Shown here in pieces: positions 1-7,753 of a stretch of DNA of 19,396 nucleotides. Within the stretch, counting starts at the first letter, position 1. The number at the start of each line of letters is the position of its first letter. This DNA comes from Firmicutes bacterium UBA2296 (lineage in GTDB: Bacteria; Bacillota; UBA994): positions 1-19,396 of the forward strand of contig DDWC01000158.1 of the NCBI GenBank assembly GCA_002345475.1. The letters run 5' to 3'. The notes beneath the pieces were generated by a model. That model searched no databases and was not told where the DNA came from. It worked only from the letters and a program-made list of their open reading frames with translations. The position numbers and the translations under genes were made by a program.

Positions 1-126
1 CCGGATACGCTGTCCCGAACACTCTTTGTAGGCCTGGCTATGGTTGAATCCACAGCAATCTACTGTTTTGTCGTCTCTATGATCCTGCTCTTTGCCAATC
101 CTTTCTGGGCGCAAGTCACACCATAA
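1..126 (+). CDS. atpE: ATP synthase F0 subunit c, 3' end only (Na+-type motif)
   Basis: Frame 1 is open from the window edge to a TAA at 124-126 and gives 41 residues of the second membrane helix of a c-ring subunit. The ion-binding carboxylate lies in the stretch VESTAIY, followed by a hydrophobic run ending LLFANPF. This closely resembles the sodium-binding c subunit of Ilyobacter/Propionigenium type (AESTGIY ... LLYANPF), where the Glu, the next Ser/Thr and the Tyr help bind Na+. The stop overlaps the atpF start by one base (TAATG), so the two are translationally coupled. Family membership is secure. Na+ specificity is inferred, because the other ligand (a Gln in helix 1) lies outside the window. 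Confidence 0.9.
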   Translation, partial: PDTLSRTLFVGLAMVESTAIYCFVVSMILLFANPFWAQVTP

Positions 127-878
127 TGGAGATCAACTGGTTCCAGATTGTTGCCCAAATGGTCAATTTCTTTATATTGCTCTTTCTGCTCAACAAGTTA
201 TTCTATAAGCCGGTTGGGGCGGCCATGCAGGCCCGCCAGGAGCTGCTGGCCTCTCAGCAGGCTGACGCGGAGCAGATGAAGATCAAGGCCGAGGAGCAGG
301 CGGCCGAGCTGAGCAGCAAACTGTCACAGATTGAAGAGACCAAAGCGGGCATTCTGGCAAAAACACGTGAAGAAGCCAGGGAGCAATATGAACAACTCAT
401 GGAGAAATATCGGGGTGAGGCGGACGCCAGGGGCACAGAACTGCATAAACAGTTTGAACGCGATCAGGAGACTTTCCTTCGGGAAGTGCGCTTCACCATC
501 GGTGAGGCAGCGGTACGGCTAGCTTCGACCATCCTCAAGAGCCTGTCCGGTGAAGATCTTGAGAGACGCGTTTTTGATTTGTTTGTGAAACGCATAGGAG
601 AAATAACGCCCGCAGACCTGGACGGTGAGAGCCCTGGCAGTGAAGATCAGGCTACGGTGGTAAGCCACGCTGCCCTGCTGCCTGATGAACGTGAGGAGCT
701 GGAGGATAGTCTTGCGAAGGCTCTTGGTTACCTGCCGCGTCTATCTTACCAGGTCGACGAAGGCCTGGGTCTCGGCTACGAGTTGAGTTTTGCCACCTTG
801 CTGGTACAGAAAAACATGGCCAGGTACCTGGAAGAAGTGAGCCGGGAGTTGCGAGAAGAACTGGGGAGAAAATCATGA
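126..878 (+). CDS. atpF: Alternative (N-type) ATP synthase F0 subunit b with delta-like C-terminal part
   Basis: Peripheral-stalk subunit linking membrane F0 to F1. The 250-residue product has one N-terminal membrane helix (about residues 4-26, rich in F, I and L), then a long charged, Ala/Glu/Lys/Arg-rich coiled coil (about 30-140). A C-terminal region (about 180-250) resembles the end of the delta/OSCP subunit, with a Leu-rich segment, a V-D-E-G-L-G-L-G-Y-E-L turn and a final helix. Ordinary b subunits are about 160 residues. This extended form is typical of the alternative F1F0 b family, whose operons lack a separate delta gene, and none is present here. The start overlaps atpE by one base and the end overlaps atpA by four (ATGA). 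The delta resemblance is by eye. Confidence 0.92.
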   Translation: MEINWFQIVAQMVNFFILLFLLNKLFYKPVGAAMQARQELLASQQADAEQMKIKAEEQAAELSSKLSQIEETKAGILAKTREEAREQYEQLMEKYRGEADARGTELHKQFERDQETFLREVRFTIGEAAVRLASTILKSLSGEDLERRVFDLFVKRIGEITPADLDGESPGSEDQATVVSHAALLPDEREELEDSLAKALGYLPRLSYQVDEGLGLGYELSFATLLVQKNMARYLEEVSRELREELGRKS

Positions 879-2395
879 TCAAGGCAGAACTCGAGGCGCT
901 GCGACAGGCGGTGAAGATCGTCGCCGGAGCTGATCTTCAGGCCGTGGATCTGGAACAAAGCGGCACGGTAATCTCACTGGACAGTGGCATAGCCGTCATC
1001 CGGGGACTGATGGCTCTTAAGAACCTTGAGCTGGTTGAGTTCCCCGGGGGTACCATGGGGATGGCCTACAACCTTGACCGCGATGTTACCGGGGTGATAC
1101 TTCTGGGCGATTACGACCACATTAACTCAGGCGATAGAGTGAAGAGGACAGGGCAGGTTGTCGAAGTTCCAGTCTCGCTGGAGTTCATTGGACGGGTGAT
1201 AACGCCTCTGGGCATACCCATTGATGGATCCACGTCGGTGGTAGCCGAGGAGTCGTGGCCGATTGAGCGCGAGTCCCCGCCCATCATGAATAGGGATCCG
1301 GTGACCCGGCCGCTACAAACGGGCATAAAAGTGATCGATGCAGTGGTTCCTGTGGGACGCGGCCAGAGGGAACTGATAGTGGGCGACCGGCAGACCGGCA
1401 AGACGGCTATTGCAGTTGACACAATCATCAACCAGAAGCACGAGAATGTGATTTGCATTTACTGCGCTATTGGTCAGCAGGTTGAATCCGTGGCCAAGAC
1501 TGTTGCAGTATTGCGGGATCATGGCGCTATGGAGTATACCGTTGTGGTGGTGGCGGGTGCCGAAGATGCCCCTGGGGTGCCATATATAGCGCCTTATGCC
1601 GCGACCTCGCTTGGTGAGTACTATATGAGTCTGGGCCGGGACGTTCTTATAGTGTATGACGACCTGACCCGCCACGCCAGAGCTTATCGCCAGCTCTCCC
1701 TGCTGCTGGAGAGACCCCCTGGCCGCGAAGCGTACCCCGGTGACATTTTCTATATACACTCACGTTTGCTGGAGAGAGCGACGCAGCTTAGGGAGTCGCT
1801 GGGCGGTGGCAGTCTCACAGCCCTGCCCATAATAGAAACACAGGCGGAGAACCTCTCTGCCTACATACCTACAAATCTTATTTCCATAACCGACGGGCAA
1901 ATCTACCTCTCGCCAAAGCTATTCCAGCGCGGCAGTCTTCCGGCGGTGCAGATCGGAACCTCCGTGTCCCGAGTAGGGGGCCAGACTCAGTTGCCCGCTT
2001 ATCGTGACATAACCAGCGCCCTGAAGCTGACGTATTCGCAGTTCGAAGAGCTTGAGATCTTTGCCAGCTTCGGGACCCGACTTGATGAAGGAACCCGCAA
2101 GATACTGGATCGTGGCCAACGCATTCGTGAGATCTTAGGTCAGGCGCAATACAGTCCCATGCCGGTTGCCGAGCAGATAGGAGTTTTGCTGGCGGTAACT
2201 TCTGGCGTTCTGGATGTTGTGCCGCTGGCGGACATAACGCAAGCTGAAGAAGCCGTGCGCCGTGTGGTCCGCGGCGATGAGCGCTTTGCAGAGACCATCC
2301 TGGCCGGTAACCGGCTGGGGAAGCAGGAAAAGGAGAGCTTTCTTGGTCAGGTGAGATTGGTGCTTCAGAGTGAGTGGGGCGAAACCAATGAGTGA
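875..2395 (+). CDS. atpA: Alternative (N-type) ATP synthase F1 subunit alpha
   Basis: Non-catalytic nucleotide-binding subunit of F1, acting with beta in the alpha3beta3 head on the cytoplasmic face. The 506 residues match the family length. Visible motifs are the Walker A GDRQTGKT (170-177), the Walker B strand LIVYDDLTRHA (about 258-268), and the arginine finger in TSVSRVGG (Arg366), which reaches into the catalytic site of beta. ATG at 875 overlaps the atpF stop (ATGA) and is preceded by GGGGAG. Its last 8 bases overlap atpG. The order c-b-alpha-gamma with no delta gene between b and alpha separates it from the standard atpBEFHAGDC operon and supports the N-ATPase assignment. Confidence 0.96.
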   Translation: MIKAELEALRQAVKIVAGADLQAVDLEQSGTVISLDSGIAVIRGLMALKNLELVEFPGGTMGMAYNLDRDVTGVILLGDYDHINSGDRVKRTGQVVEVPVSLEFIGRVITPLGIPIDGSTSVVAEESWPIERESPPIMNRDPVTRPLQTGIKVIDAVVPVGRGQRELIVGDRQTGKTAIAVDTIINQKHENVICIYCAIGQQVESVAKTVAVLRDHGAMEYTVVVVAGAEDAPGVPYIAPYAATSLGEYYMSLGRDVLIVYDDLTRHARAYRQLSLLLERPPGREAYPGDIFYIHSRLLERATQLRESLGGGSLTALPIIETQAENLSAYIPTNLISITDGQIYLSPKLFQRGSLPAVQIGTSVSRVGGQTQLPAYRDITSALKLTYSQFEELEIFASFGTRLDEGTRKILDRGQRIREILGQAQYSPMPVAEQIGVLLAVTSGVLDVVPLADITQAEEAVRRVVRGDERFAETILAGNRLGKQEKESFLGQVRLVLQSEWGETNE

Positions 2396-3269
2396 CCTGC
2401 AAAGCATCAGGCGTAGCATCGATTCAGCCGAGACCCTCGGCGCAATAGTAAACACTATGAAGGCCCTGGCCTCTTCCAACATCCTGCAATTTCAGTCGGC
2501 TGCAGATGCCTCGCAGGATTACCGCAGGATTCTCGATATGTCGTTATCGGTGGTCATGGCAGACGACGGAGAGCAGGGGGAAGAGCAGGAGGAGCAAGAG
2601 GATATTGGTGCTCGAGGCTCCTTGCACATTGTATTTGGCTCTGACTACGGCCTGGCTGGACGTTTCAACGAAAGAATCTCTACCTTTGCTCTGGATGAGA
2701 TACCTCCCCGGGAAGATCATTTTGTGGTGGCAGTGGGTCATCAGGTTGAGTCTCGCATGGATGAGCATCTCGCCCTGGTGGCCTCTTTTGGCGTGCCGCA
2801 AACCGTTGACGGCATAACCTCGTCAGTGCAGAGGTTGCTCACTCAGATAGAGGGTTTCAGCCGAGTCGCCCAGGTATGGCTGTACTATAATAGGCCTGTA
2901 GATGGCATAAACTTCACAGAGGTAAAGGAACGTCTTTTGCCTCTTAGTCCGGATGAACTGATCGCCAACGGTAGCGATGTGGGCTGGAAAAGCCTCCCCA
3001 CCTATTTCGTTGAAAGGGAGGCCTTGCTTTCCCATTTGCTACAGCAGTATTTTTTTATCACGCTGTATCGAGCTTTCTGCTATTCCCTGGCAGCTGAAAA
3101 TGCCAGTCGCCTGGCATCAATGCAGGGCGCCGAAAGGAACATCCGGGAGCGCAAGGAGGAACTTAACTTTCGTTATCGTCTGGAAAGACAGAATAACATC
3201 ACCGCAGAGATTAATGATGTCATATCCGGTTTCAAAGCTATTCAGAGTCAGAAGCTGCGCAGAAGGTGA
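2388..3269 (+). CDS. atpG: Alternative (N-type) ATP synthase F1 subunit gamma
   Basis: Central rotor shaft subunit. The product begins MSDLQSIRRSIDSAETLGAI with VNTMKALAS next, the usual gamma N-terminal helix, and ends with a long charged helix containing ASRLASMQGAERNI and NFRYRLERQNNITAEI, the C-terminal half of the coiled coil. ATG at 2388 is preferred over an in-frame GTG at 2370 because it matches the family start, has a GTGGGG ribosome site, and gives an 8-base overlap with atpA. Length is 294 residues. A very acidic, low-complexity stretch (about residues 59-72, mostly D, E, Q and G) replaces part of the usual globular sequence. It is the last ATPase gene of the operon; beta is not downstream. 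Confidence 0.95.
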   Translation: MSDLQSIRRSIDSAETLGAIVNTMKALASSNILQFQSAADASQDYRRILDMSLSVVMADDGEQGEEQEEQEDIGARGSLHIVFGSDYGLAGRFNERISTFALDEIPPREDHFVVAVGHQVESRMDEHLALVASFGVPQTVDGITSSVQRLLTQIEGFSRVAQVWLYYNRPVDGINFTEVKERLLPLSPDELIANGSDVGWKSLPTYFVEREALLSHLLQQYFFITLYRAFCYSLAAENASRLASMQGAERNIRERKEELNFRYRLERQNNITAEINDVISGFKAIQSQKLRRR

Positions 3270-3282
3270 AGGCTGGGAGTGA

Positions 3283-4029
3283 ATGTGCGTGAAGCGTAAC
3301 AGATATGTGCGAATCATTCTGCTAGTGATACTGGTTGTTTTAGTATTGGCCGGGGGACTTCTTGGCTATCTAAAGTCACAGACCTACAACAGCATGCCCG
3401 AGGTTGCTGCATCCATGGCTGCGGGCAACGTGAGGATCGAGGGTAGGATCGTTGTTTTTGACCCACCTGGCGAACCATGGGCTTCGTTGGTTTTCTATCA
3501 GGGTGGGCTCGTGGAGACTGAGGCGTACGCTGTACTGGCGCAATTGCTCGCTGCAGAGGGAATACGGGTTTTCCTGCCACGCATGCCGCTGAACCTGTCC
3601 ATACTCAACGGGAAAGTCTTTGACAGAATCCACAAAGCATACGACCATGGCGAAAAGTGGTATATTGGGGGGCATTCGCTGGGGGGAGCGACCGCTGCAA
3701 TATATGTTGCCAGGTATCATGAACAGGTCAGTGGTTTGATCCTGCTCGCAGCTTATCCAGCAGAAAGCAGTGATCTTTCTGATTTGGCCATCCCCGTGCT
3801 CTCCATTACGGCATCCGACGATGGGGTCATGAATCGCGAGCGCTTCACCTCTACAAAGAGACTGCTTCCCGCGGATACTGTCTTTGTGGAGATAGAGGGC
3901 GGCAACCATGCTAATTTTGGTTATTACGGCTCTCAAAAAGGGGACGGACCCGGGGCTATATCACGGCAGGTGCAACATCTCCTGACTGCTAACTTGATAC
4001 TGGATCTGATTGGGGAAGAAGGCCCTTAG
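3283..4029 (+). CDS. Membrane-anchored alpha/beta hydrolase
   Basis: A 248-residue alpha/beta-hydrolase-fold protein. One hydrophobic segment at about residues 9-29 (IILLVILVVLVLAGGLLGYL) after KRNR suggests an N-terminal anchor with the catalytic domain outside. The nucleophile elbow is GGHSLGG (Ser132), the likely acid is in ITASDDG (Asp180) and the likely base is in GGNHANFG (His209), so the catalytic triad looks complete. It starts 13 bases after atpG with a GGGAG ribosome site and probably shares the ATPase transcript. The hairpin at 4100-4135 follows. Substrate is unknown; lipase, esterase or peptidase-like activity is possible. No link to ATP synthase is known to me, so operon sharing may be incidental. 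Confidence 0.85.
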   Translation: MCVKRNRYVRIILLVILVVLVLAGGLLGYLKSQTYNSMPEVAASMAAGNVRIEGRIVVFDPPGEPWASLVFYQGGLVETEAYAVLAQLLAAEGIRVFLPRMPLNLSILNGKVFDRIHKAYDHGEKWYIGGHSLGGATAAIYVARYHEQVSGLILLAAYPAESSDLSDLAIPVLSITASDDGVMNRERFTSTKRLLPADTVFVEIEGGNHANFGYYGSQKGDGPGAISRQVQHLLTANLILDLIGEEGP

Positions 4030-4074
4030 AAACCTGACTGAAGGCGAACCGGAACTCGCTGTAATATCTTGGTC

Positions 4075-4102
4075 TTGACATGAGTATAGCCACAGATATA
4101 AT
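4075..4102 (+). promoter_or_regulatory. Consensus sigma-A promoter of the fab operon
   Basis: TTGACA at 4075-4080 and TATAAT at 4097-4102 are separated by 16 bases, a near-perfect housekeeping promoter placed about 70 bases before fabH. Predicted initiation is near 4109. The -10 box overlaps the first bases of the hairpin arm at 4100-4114. Confidence 0.8.
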
Positions 4103-4140
4103 TAGCTTGTGCACGAAAATGTGCACAAGCTAATTCTTTT
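4100..4140 (+). terminator. 15-bp perfect hairpin with T-tract; terminator of the ATPase/hydrolase transcript, possible operator
   Basis: The left arm 4100-4114 and right arm 4121-4135 are perfect inverted repeats around a 6-base loop (GAAAAT), followed by CTTTTT. Read from upstream this is a convincing intrinsic terminator for atpG and the hydrolase gene. A transcript starting near 4109 from the overlapping promoter would contain only the inner GTGCAC/GTGCAC part, so the fab RNA could escape the full terminator. The dyad over the -10 and start site could also bind a dimeric repressor; that is inference. Confidence 0.75.
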
Positions 4141-4170
4141 TATAATCATATATGGCACAGGAGGTGCGAT

Positions 4171-5148
4171 TTGTACAAGGCGAAAATGACGGGAACGGGA
4201 GCTTATCTCCCTTCGAGAGTATTGACGAACAAAGACCTCGAGAGTGTCGTGGAGACATCCGATGAGTGGATAGTTTCTCGGACGGGTATTCGAGAGCGGA
4301 GGATTGCCGCCGCTGAAGAAGCCACTTCAGATTTGGCCTATCGGGCCGCAGTAGACGCCCTTGCCGATGCTGGCCTCTCTGCCGAGGAACTGGATGCCAT
4401 CATTGTAGCCACTATTACGCCAGATATGGCTTTCCCGGCCACAGCCTGTCTGGTGCAGGCTCGGCTTGGTGCGAAGAATGCCGCCGCATTTGATGTTGGG
4501 GCTGCCTGTACAGGTTTTATCTACGCTTTGCAGCTGGCCCGTCAGGGAGTGGTTGCCGGTGACTGGGAACACGTTTTGGTAATCGGAGCAGAATGCCTCT
4601 CCCGCATAGTGGACTGGACGGATCGCAACACCTGTGTGCTGTTTGGAGACGGAGCAGGGGCAGCAGTGATTAGCCGCAGTCTGACCGACGGACAGATCAT
4701 CAGCGGAGTGCATCTGGGGGCAGACGGTAACGGAGCCGATGTCTTGTTGTTGCCGGCGGGTGGTTCGCGGCGTCCGGCCGACACTATCACAGTGGCTGAA
4801 CGTCAACACTACGTACAGATGAACGGACAGGAAGTATATAAGTTCGCTGTCCGTATTGTGGAAGAAGCCGGCGGGCGTCTGCTGGACAAGCTTGGTCTGT
4901 CCTTTGCCGATGTGGACTTTGTGGTCCCTCATCAGGCCAACATGCGAATTATCGAAAGCTTTGCCAAGCGTCTCAAGCTACCCATGACTAAGGTGGCAGT
5001 TAATCTGGACTTTTACGGAAATATGTCATCAGCCTCGGTGCCCGTGGCATTGCATCAGTTCAAACATAATTTTCAGGCCAAAGACAGGGTATTGTTGGTA
5101 GGCTTTGGCGGCGGCCTGACCTGGGGGTCAGCGCTGCTGGAATGGTAG
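4171..5148 (+). CDS. fabH: Beta-ketoacyl-ACP synthase III (initiating condensing enzyme)
   Basis: Condenses an acyl-CoA primer with malonyl-ACP to start fatty-acid synthesis in the cytosol. The 325 residues match the family. The catalytic triad is visible: Cys113 in GAACTGF, His254 in VPHQAN and Asn284 in YGNMSSAS. The N-terminus (GTGAYLPSRVLTN, then DEWIVSRTGIRERR) is typical. The start is TTG at 4171, chosen because AGGAGGTG lies 5-8 bases upstream and no ATG fits better. It is the first gene of the fab cassette and touches fabK directly: its TAG at 5146-5148 is followed at once by a GTG. Confidence 0.97.
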   Translation: MYKAKMTGTGAYLPSRVLTNKDLESVVETSDEWIVSRTGIRERRIAAAEEATSDLAYRAAVDALADAGLSAEELDAIIVATITPDMAFPATACLVQARLGAKNAAAFDVGAACTGFIYALQLARQGVVAGDWEHVLVIGAECLSRIVDWTDRNTCVLFGDGAGAAVISRSLTDGQIISGVHLGADGNGADVLLLPAGGSRRPADTITVAERQHYVQMNGQEVYKFAVRIVEEAGGRLLDKLGLSFADVDFVVPHQANMRIIESFAKRLKLPMTKVAVNLDFYGNMSSASVPVALHQFKHNFQAKDRVLLVGFGGGLTWGSALLEW

Positions 5149-6093
5149 GTGGTAGGTTTGCATAGAGTGACGGGATTGTTGGGTATCAGGTACCCCATCA
5201 TCCAGGGAGGTATGGCCTGGGTTGCAACGTCTCGATTGGCAGCTGCAGTTTCAGAAGCGGGCGGTCTTGGCATTATTGGTGCGGGCCATGCACCTGGTTC
5301 GTGGGTCCAGGAGGAAATCCGCAAGGCCAAACTGCTGACGCAAAAACCCTTCGGTGTGAATATTATGCTGATGTCTCCCCACGTGGAGGACGTTGTTAAC
5401 GCAGTAATAGACGAAAGAGTTGCGGTGGTCACCACTGGGGCCGGCAGTCCGGGACCCTATGTGGAGAGACTGAAGGCCGCCGGATGTCGCATTATGCCAG
5501 TACTCTCCTCGGTTGCTCTGGCCCGGCGAATGGAGCGCATGGGGGTAGATGCGGTCATTGCCGAAGGTAGCGAGTCAGGCGGACACATCGGTGAGGTGGG
5601 GACCATGGCTCTGGTACCGCAAGTCGTAGACTCCGTTTCCATCCCCGTTATTGCCGCCGGAGGCATTGCCGATGGTCGGGGGATAGCTGCAGCCATGATG
5701 CTGGGAGCGTCAGCGGTGCAGTTGGGCACAGTCTTTATATGTTCTGATGAGTGTGAGGCCCATGTTGGATACAAAGAAGCGATAATAGGGGCCAGTGAAC
5801 GCGATGCGGTCATTTGTGGAGCCAGTACCGGACATCCAGTGCGATCACTGCGCAACCAGCTGACCAGGCAGTATGCAACGCTGGAGAAGCAGGGCGTTGG
5901 CAGCGAGGAACTCGAAAAGCTGGGTAGCGGCCGATTGCGCCTGGCCTTTGAGACCGGCGACAGACACAAGGGTTCATTGATGGCAGGGCAGTCGGCTGGA
6001 TTGGTCAAAGAGATCCGCCCGGTGGCGCGCATTATGACTGAGCTGGTGACAGAGGCGGAAGAGAGGATGGGTAGAAAGATATGGACAAACTAG
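5149..6093 (+). CDS. fabK: Enoyl-ACP reductase II (FMN-dependent)
   Basis: Reduces trans-2-enoyl-ACP, the last step of each elongation cycle, using FMN and NAD(P)H. The product has the FabK/nitronate monooxygenase TIM-barrel pattern: LGIRYPIIQGGMAWVA at the N-terminus, FGVNIMLMSPHVEDVV, the TTGAG loop, SESGGHIG with the likely catalytic His146, and IAAGGIADGRG for phosphate binding. Length is about 314 residues. GTG at 5149 abuts the fabH stop; a TTG at 5158 or GTG at 5167 in the same frame are alternatives and align about as well with known FabK starts. No fabI or fabL is visible, so this is the only enoyl reductase seen here. FabK proteins are generally little affected by triclosan. The end overlaps fabD by 13 bases. 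Confidence 0.95.
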   Translation: MVGLHRVTGLLGIRYPIIQGGMAWVATSRLAAAVSEAGGLGIIGAGHAPGSWVQEEIRKAKLLTQKPFGVNIMLMSPHVEDVVNAVIDERVAVVTTGAGSPGPYVERLKAAGCRIMPVLSSVALARRMERMGVDAVIAEGSESGGHIGEVGTMALVPQVVDSVSIPVIAAGGIADGRGIAAAMMLGASAVQLGTVFICSDECEAHVGYKEAIIGASERDAVICGASTGHPVRSLRNQLTRQYATLEKQGVGSEELEKLGSGRLRLAFETGDRHKGSLMAGQSAGLVKEIRPVARIMTELVTEAEERMGRKIWTN

Positions 6094-7088
6094 TATTCCT
6101 GTTCCCCGGTCAGGGGAGTCAATATGTCGGTATGGGTATGGATTTGGCCGAGAAGTACGCCGAAGCGGCAGAGGTGTTTGCACTGGCTGACAAGAGCCTG
6201 GACTTTGCTTTGCGGGATGTTATGTGGGACGGTCCGGCGGAATACCTGAACATGACTGAGATTACCCAACCGGCGATACTCACCATGTGCGTGGCGCTTC
6301 TGGAGGTCCTCAGGAAGCGAGGTGTTGTCCCGGCAGTAGCAGCTGGCCTTTCCCTCGGTGAGTATCCTGCTCTGGTGGCGGCGGATAGCCTGGACTTCCC
6401 GACGGCGGTACGCCTGGTGCGTGAGCGCGGCAGGTTGATGCAGGCGGCTGTGCCCGCTGGAGTCGGCGCCGTGGCAGCGATTCTGGGTCTGGAAGCAAAA
6501 CAGGTAGAAGAGGCATGTGCAGCGGTGAAAGAACATATTGTAGCGGTGGCCAACTACAACTGCCCCGGACAGATTGTCATAGCAGGTGAAGTGGCCGGCG
6601 TCGAGGCTGCTATGTCTCGCTGTAGTGAGCTTGGGGCCAAGCGGACAGTGAAGTTGCCGGTGAGCGCGCCCTTTCACACAGTAATGCTTAAGGAAGCAGG
6701 TGCGGCTCTGCGCCCACACCTTAAAAGGGCCAGACTGAAAAGCCCGCGCATCAAGGTGTTGAGCAATGTAACAGCAGGATATTACGGGAAAAAGAACCCC
6801 GTGGACTTGTTGGTACAGCAGGTATACAAACCTGTAAAATTTGAAGGACTTATCAAGCGCCTCATCAAGGACGGGTACGGACCATTTGTGGAAATTGGGC
6901 CCGGCACGACTCTCTCATCCTTTATTAAGAAGATTGATAAAACGGCCACGGTATATAGCGTTGCCAAGGCTGAAGAAGTGGACAAACTTTTGGAGGTGCT
7001 CTCTTGGGAACAGCAATCGTCACAGGCGGTACCGGTGGCATCGGCCAGGCGATTTGCCTCAGGCTTGCTGAAGCCGGTCACGCAATAG
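6081..7088 (+). CDS. fabD: Malonyl-CoA:ACP transacylase
   Basis: Transfers malonyl from CoA to ACP, supplying all condensation steps. The 335-residue product shows LFPGQGSQYVGMG at the start, the nucleophile Ser91 in GLSLGEY (the usual His before the Ser is Leu here), Arg in RGRLMQ, and the catalytic His199 in SAPFHTVML. ATG at 6081 lies inside the last codons of fabK. It is about 25 residues longer than common FabD proteins, and that extra C-terminal tail is exactly the part that overlaps fabG (85 bases), so the tail may have no role of its own. Confidence 0.96.
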   Translation: MDKLVFLFPGQGSQYVGMGMDLAEKYAEAAEVFALADKSLDFALRDVMWDGPAEYLNMTEITQPAILTMCVALLEVLRKRGVVPAVAAGLSLGEYPALVAADSLDFPTAVRLVRERGRLMQAAVPAGVGAVAAILGLEAKQVEEACAAVKEHIVAVANYNCPGQIVIAGEVAGVEAAMSRCSELGAKRTVKLPVSAPFHTVMLKEAGAALRPHLKRARLKSPRIKVLSNVTAGYYGKKNPVDLLVQQVYKPVKFEGLIKRLIKDGYGPFVEIGPGTTLSSFIKKIDKTATVYSVAKAEEVDKLLEVLSWEQQSSQAVPVASARRFASGLLKPVTQ

Positions 7089-7729
7089 CGGTACATTACG
7101 CAGGCAACCGCGCTGCGGCTGAGGATTTGGTCTGTGCAATAGTTGAGTCCGGTGGACAGGCTGCGGCCTTTCAGGCGGACATATGCGATGAGGCTCAGGT
7201 CACCCGCCTGGTCGCAGACGTAGTCGGTCATTTTGGCAGCGTGGACATACTGGTCAATAATGCAGGCATTACAAGAGACGGTTTGGTGCTGAGAATGGAG
7301 CTTGCCGATTGGCAACGTGTTCTTGACACGAATCTCACGGGAGCATTTCTCACGTCAAAGGCTGCCGCCCGGTTCATGGTAAGACAGCGCAGCGGCAGAA
7401 TCATAAATATATCATCCGTGGTGGGTATTATGGGCAATGCCGGGCAGGCCAACTACGCGGCGTCCAAGGCAGGACTTATTGGGCTCACCAAGAGTCTGGC
7501 CAAGGAATTATCCTCAAGGGGAATAACCTGCAATGCAGTGGCTCCCGGGTTTATAGACGCCGGCATGGCGGCGGATTTGCCCCAGGAAGTGAAAAATTCG
7601 TATCTTTCGGCCATTCCCCTGGGAAGGGCGGGCACGCCCGACCAGGTGGCACAGGCAGTATGTTTTCTGGCCGGAGCCGACTATATCACCGGACAGGTGA
7701 TCAGAGTCGACGGCGGCATGAACATGTAA
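7004..7729 (+). CDS. fabG: 3-oxoacyl-ACP reductase
   Basis: NADPH-dependent short-chain dehydrogenase that reduces beta-ketoacyl-ACP. The 241 residues include the nucleotide-binding TGGTGGIG, the NNAG motif, Asn110, and the catalytic Ser138, Tyr151 and Lys155 in ISSVVGIMGNAGQANYAASK. It ends in the typical GQVIRVDGGMNM. The start is TTG at 7004, supported by TGGAGGTG just upstream and by family alignment. The gene begins inside fabD and overlaps it by 85 bases in another frame, so translation is probably coupled. Confidence 0.96.
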   Translation: MGTAIVTGGTGGIGQAICLRLAEAGHAIAVHYAGNRAAAEDLVCAIVESGGQAAAFQADICDEAQVTRLVADVVGHFGSVDILVNNAGITRDGLVLRMELADWQRVLDTNLTGAFLTSKAAARFMVRQRSGRIINISSVVGIMGNAGQANYAASKAGLIGLTKSLAKELSSRGITCNAVAPGFIDAGMAADLPQEVKNSYLSAIPLGRAGTPDQVAQAVCFLAGADYITGQVIRVDGGMNM

Positions 7730-7753
7730 TCAGCGAAAGGAGGTGACTGTAGA

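Noticed and set aside
4100..4135. FapR-type operator before fabH
   Set aside because: The outer bases ATTAG look similar, but the FapR site is a short dyad of about 17 bases with TAC half-sites. This 36-base dyad with GTGCAC cores does not match, and no fapR gene is in the window.
4327..4932. 201-codon open frame on the - strand inside fabH
   Set aside because: It is antisense to a full-length, motif-complete fabH, has no ribosome site or family resemblance, and is explained by codon bias of the + gene.
6090..6719. 209-codon open frame on the - strand inside fabD
   Set aside because: The frame is antisense to fabD, whose catalytic Ser and His are intact. No recognisable product.
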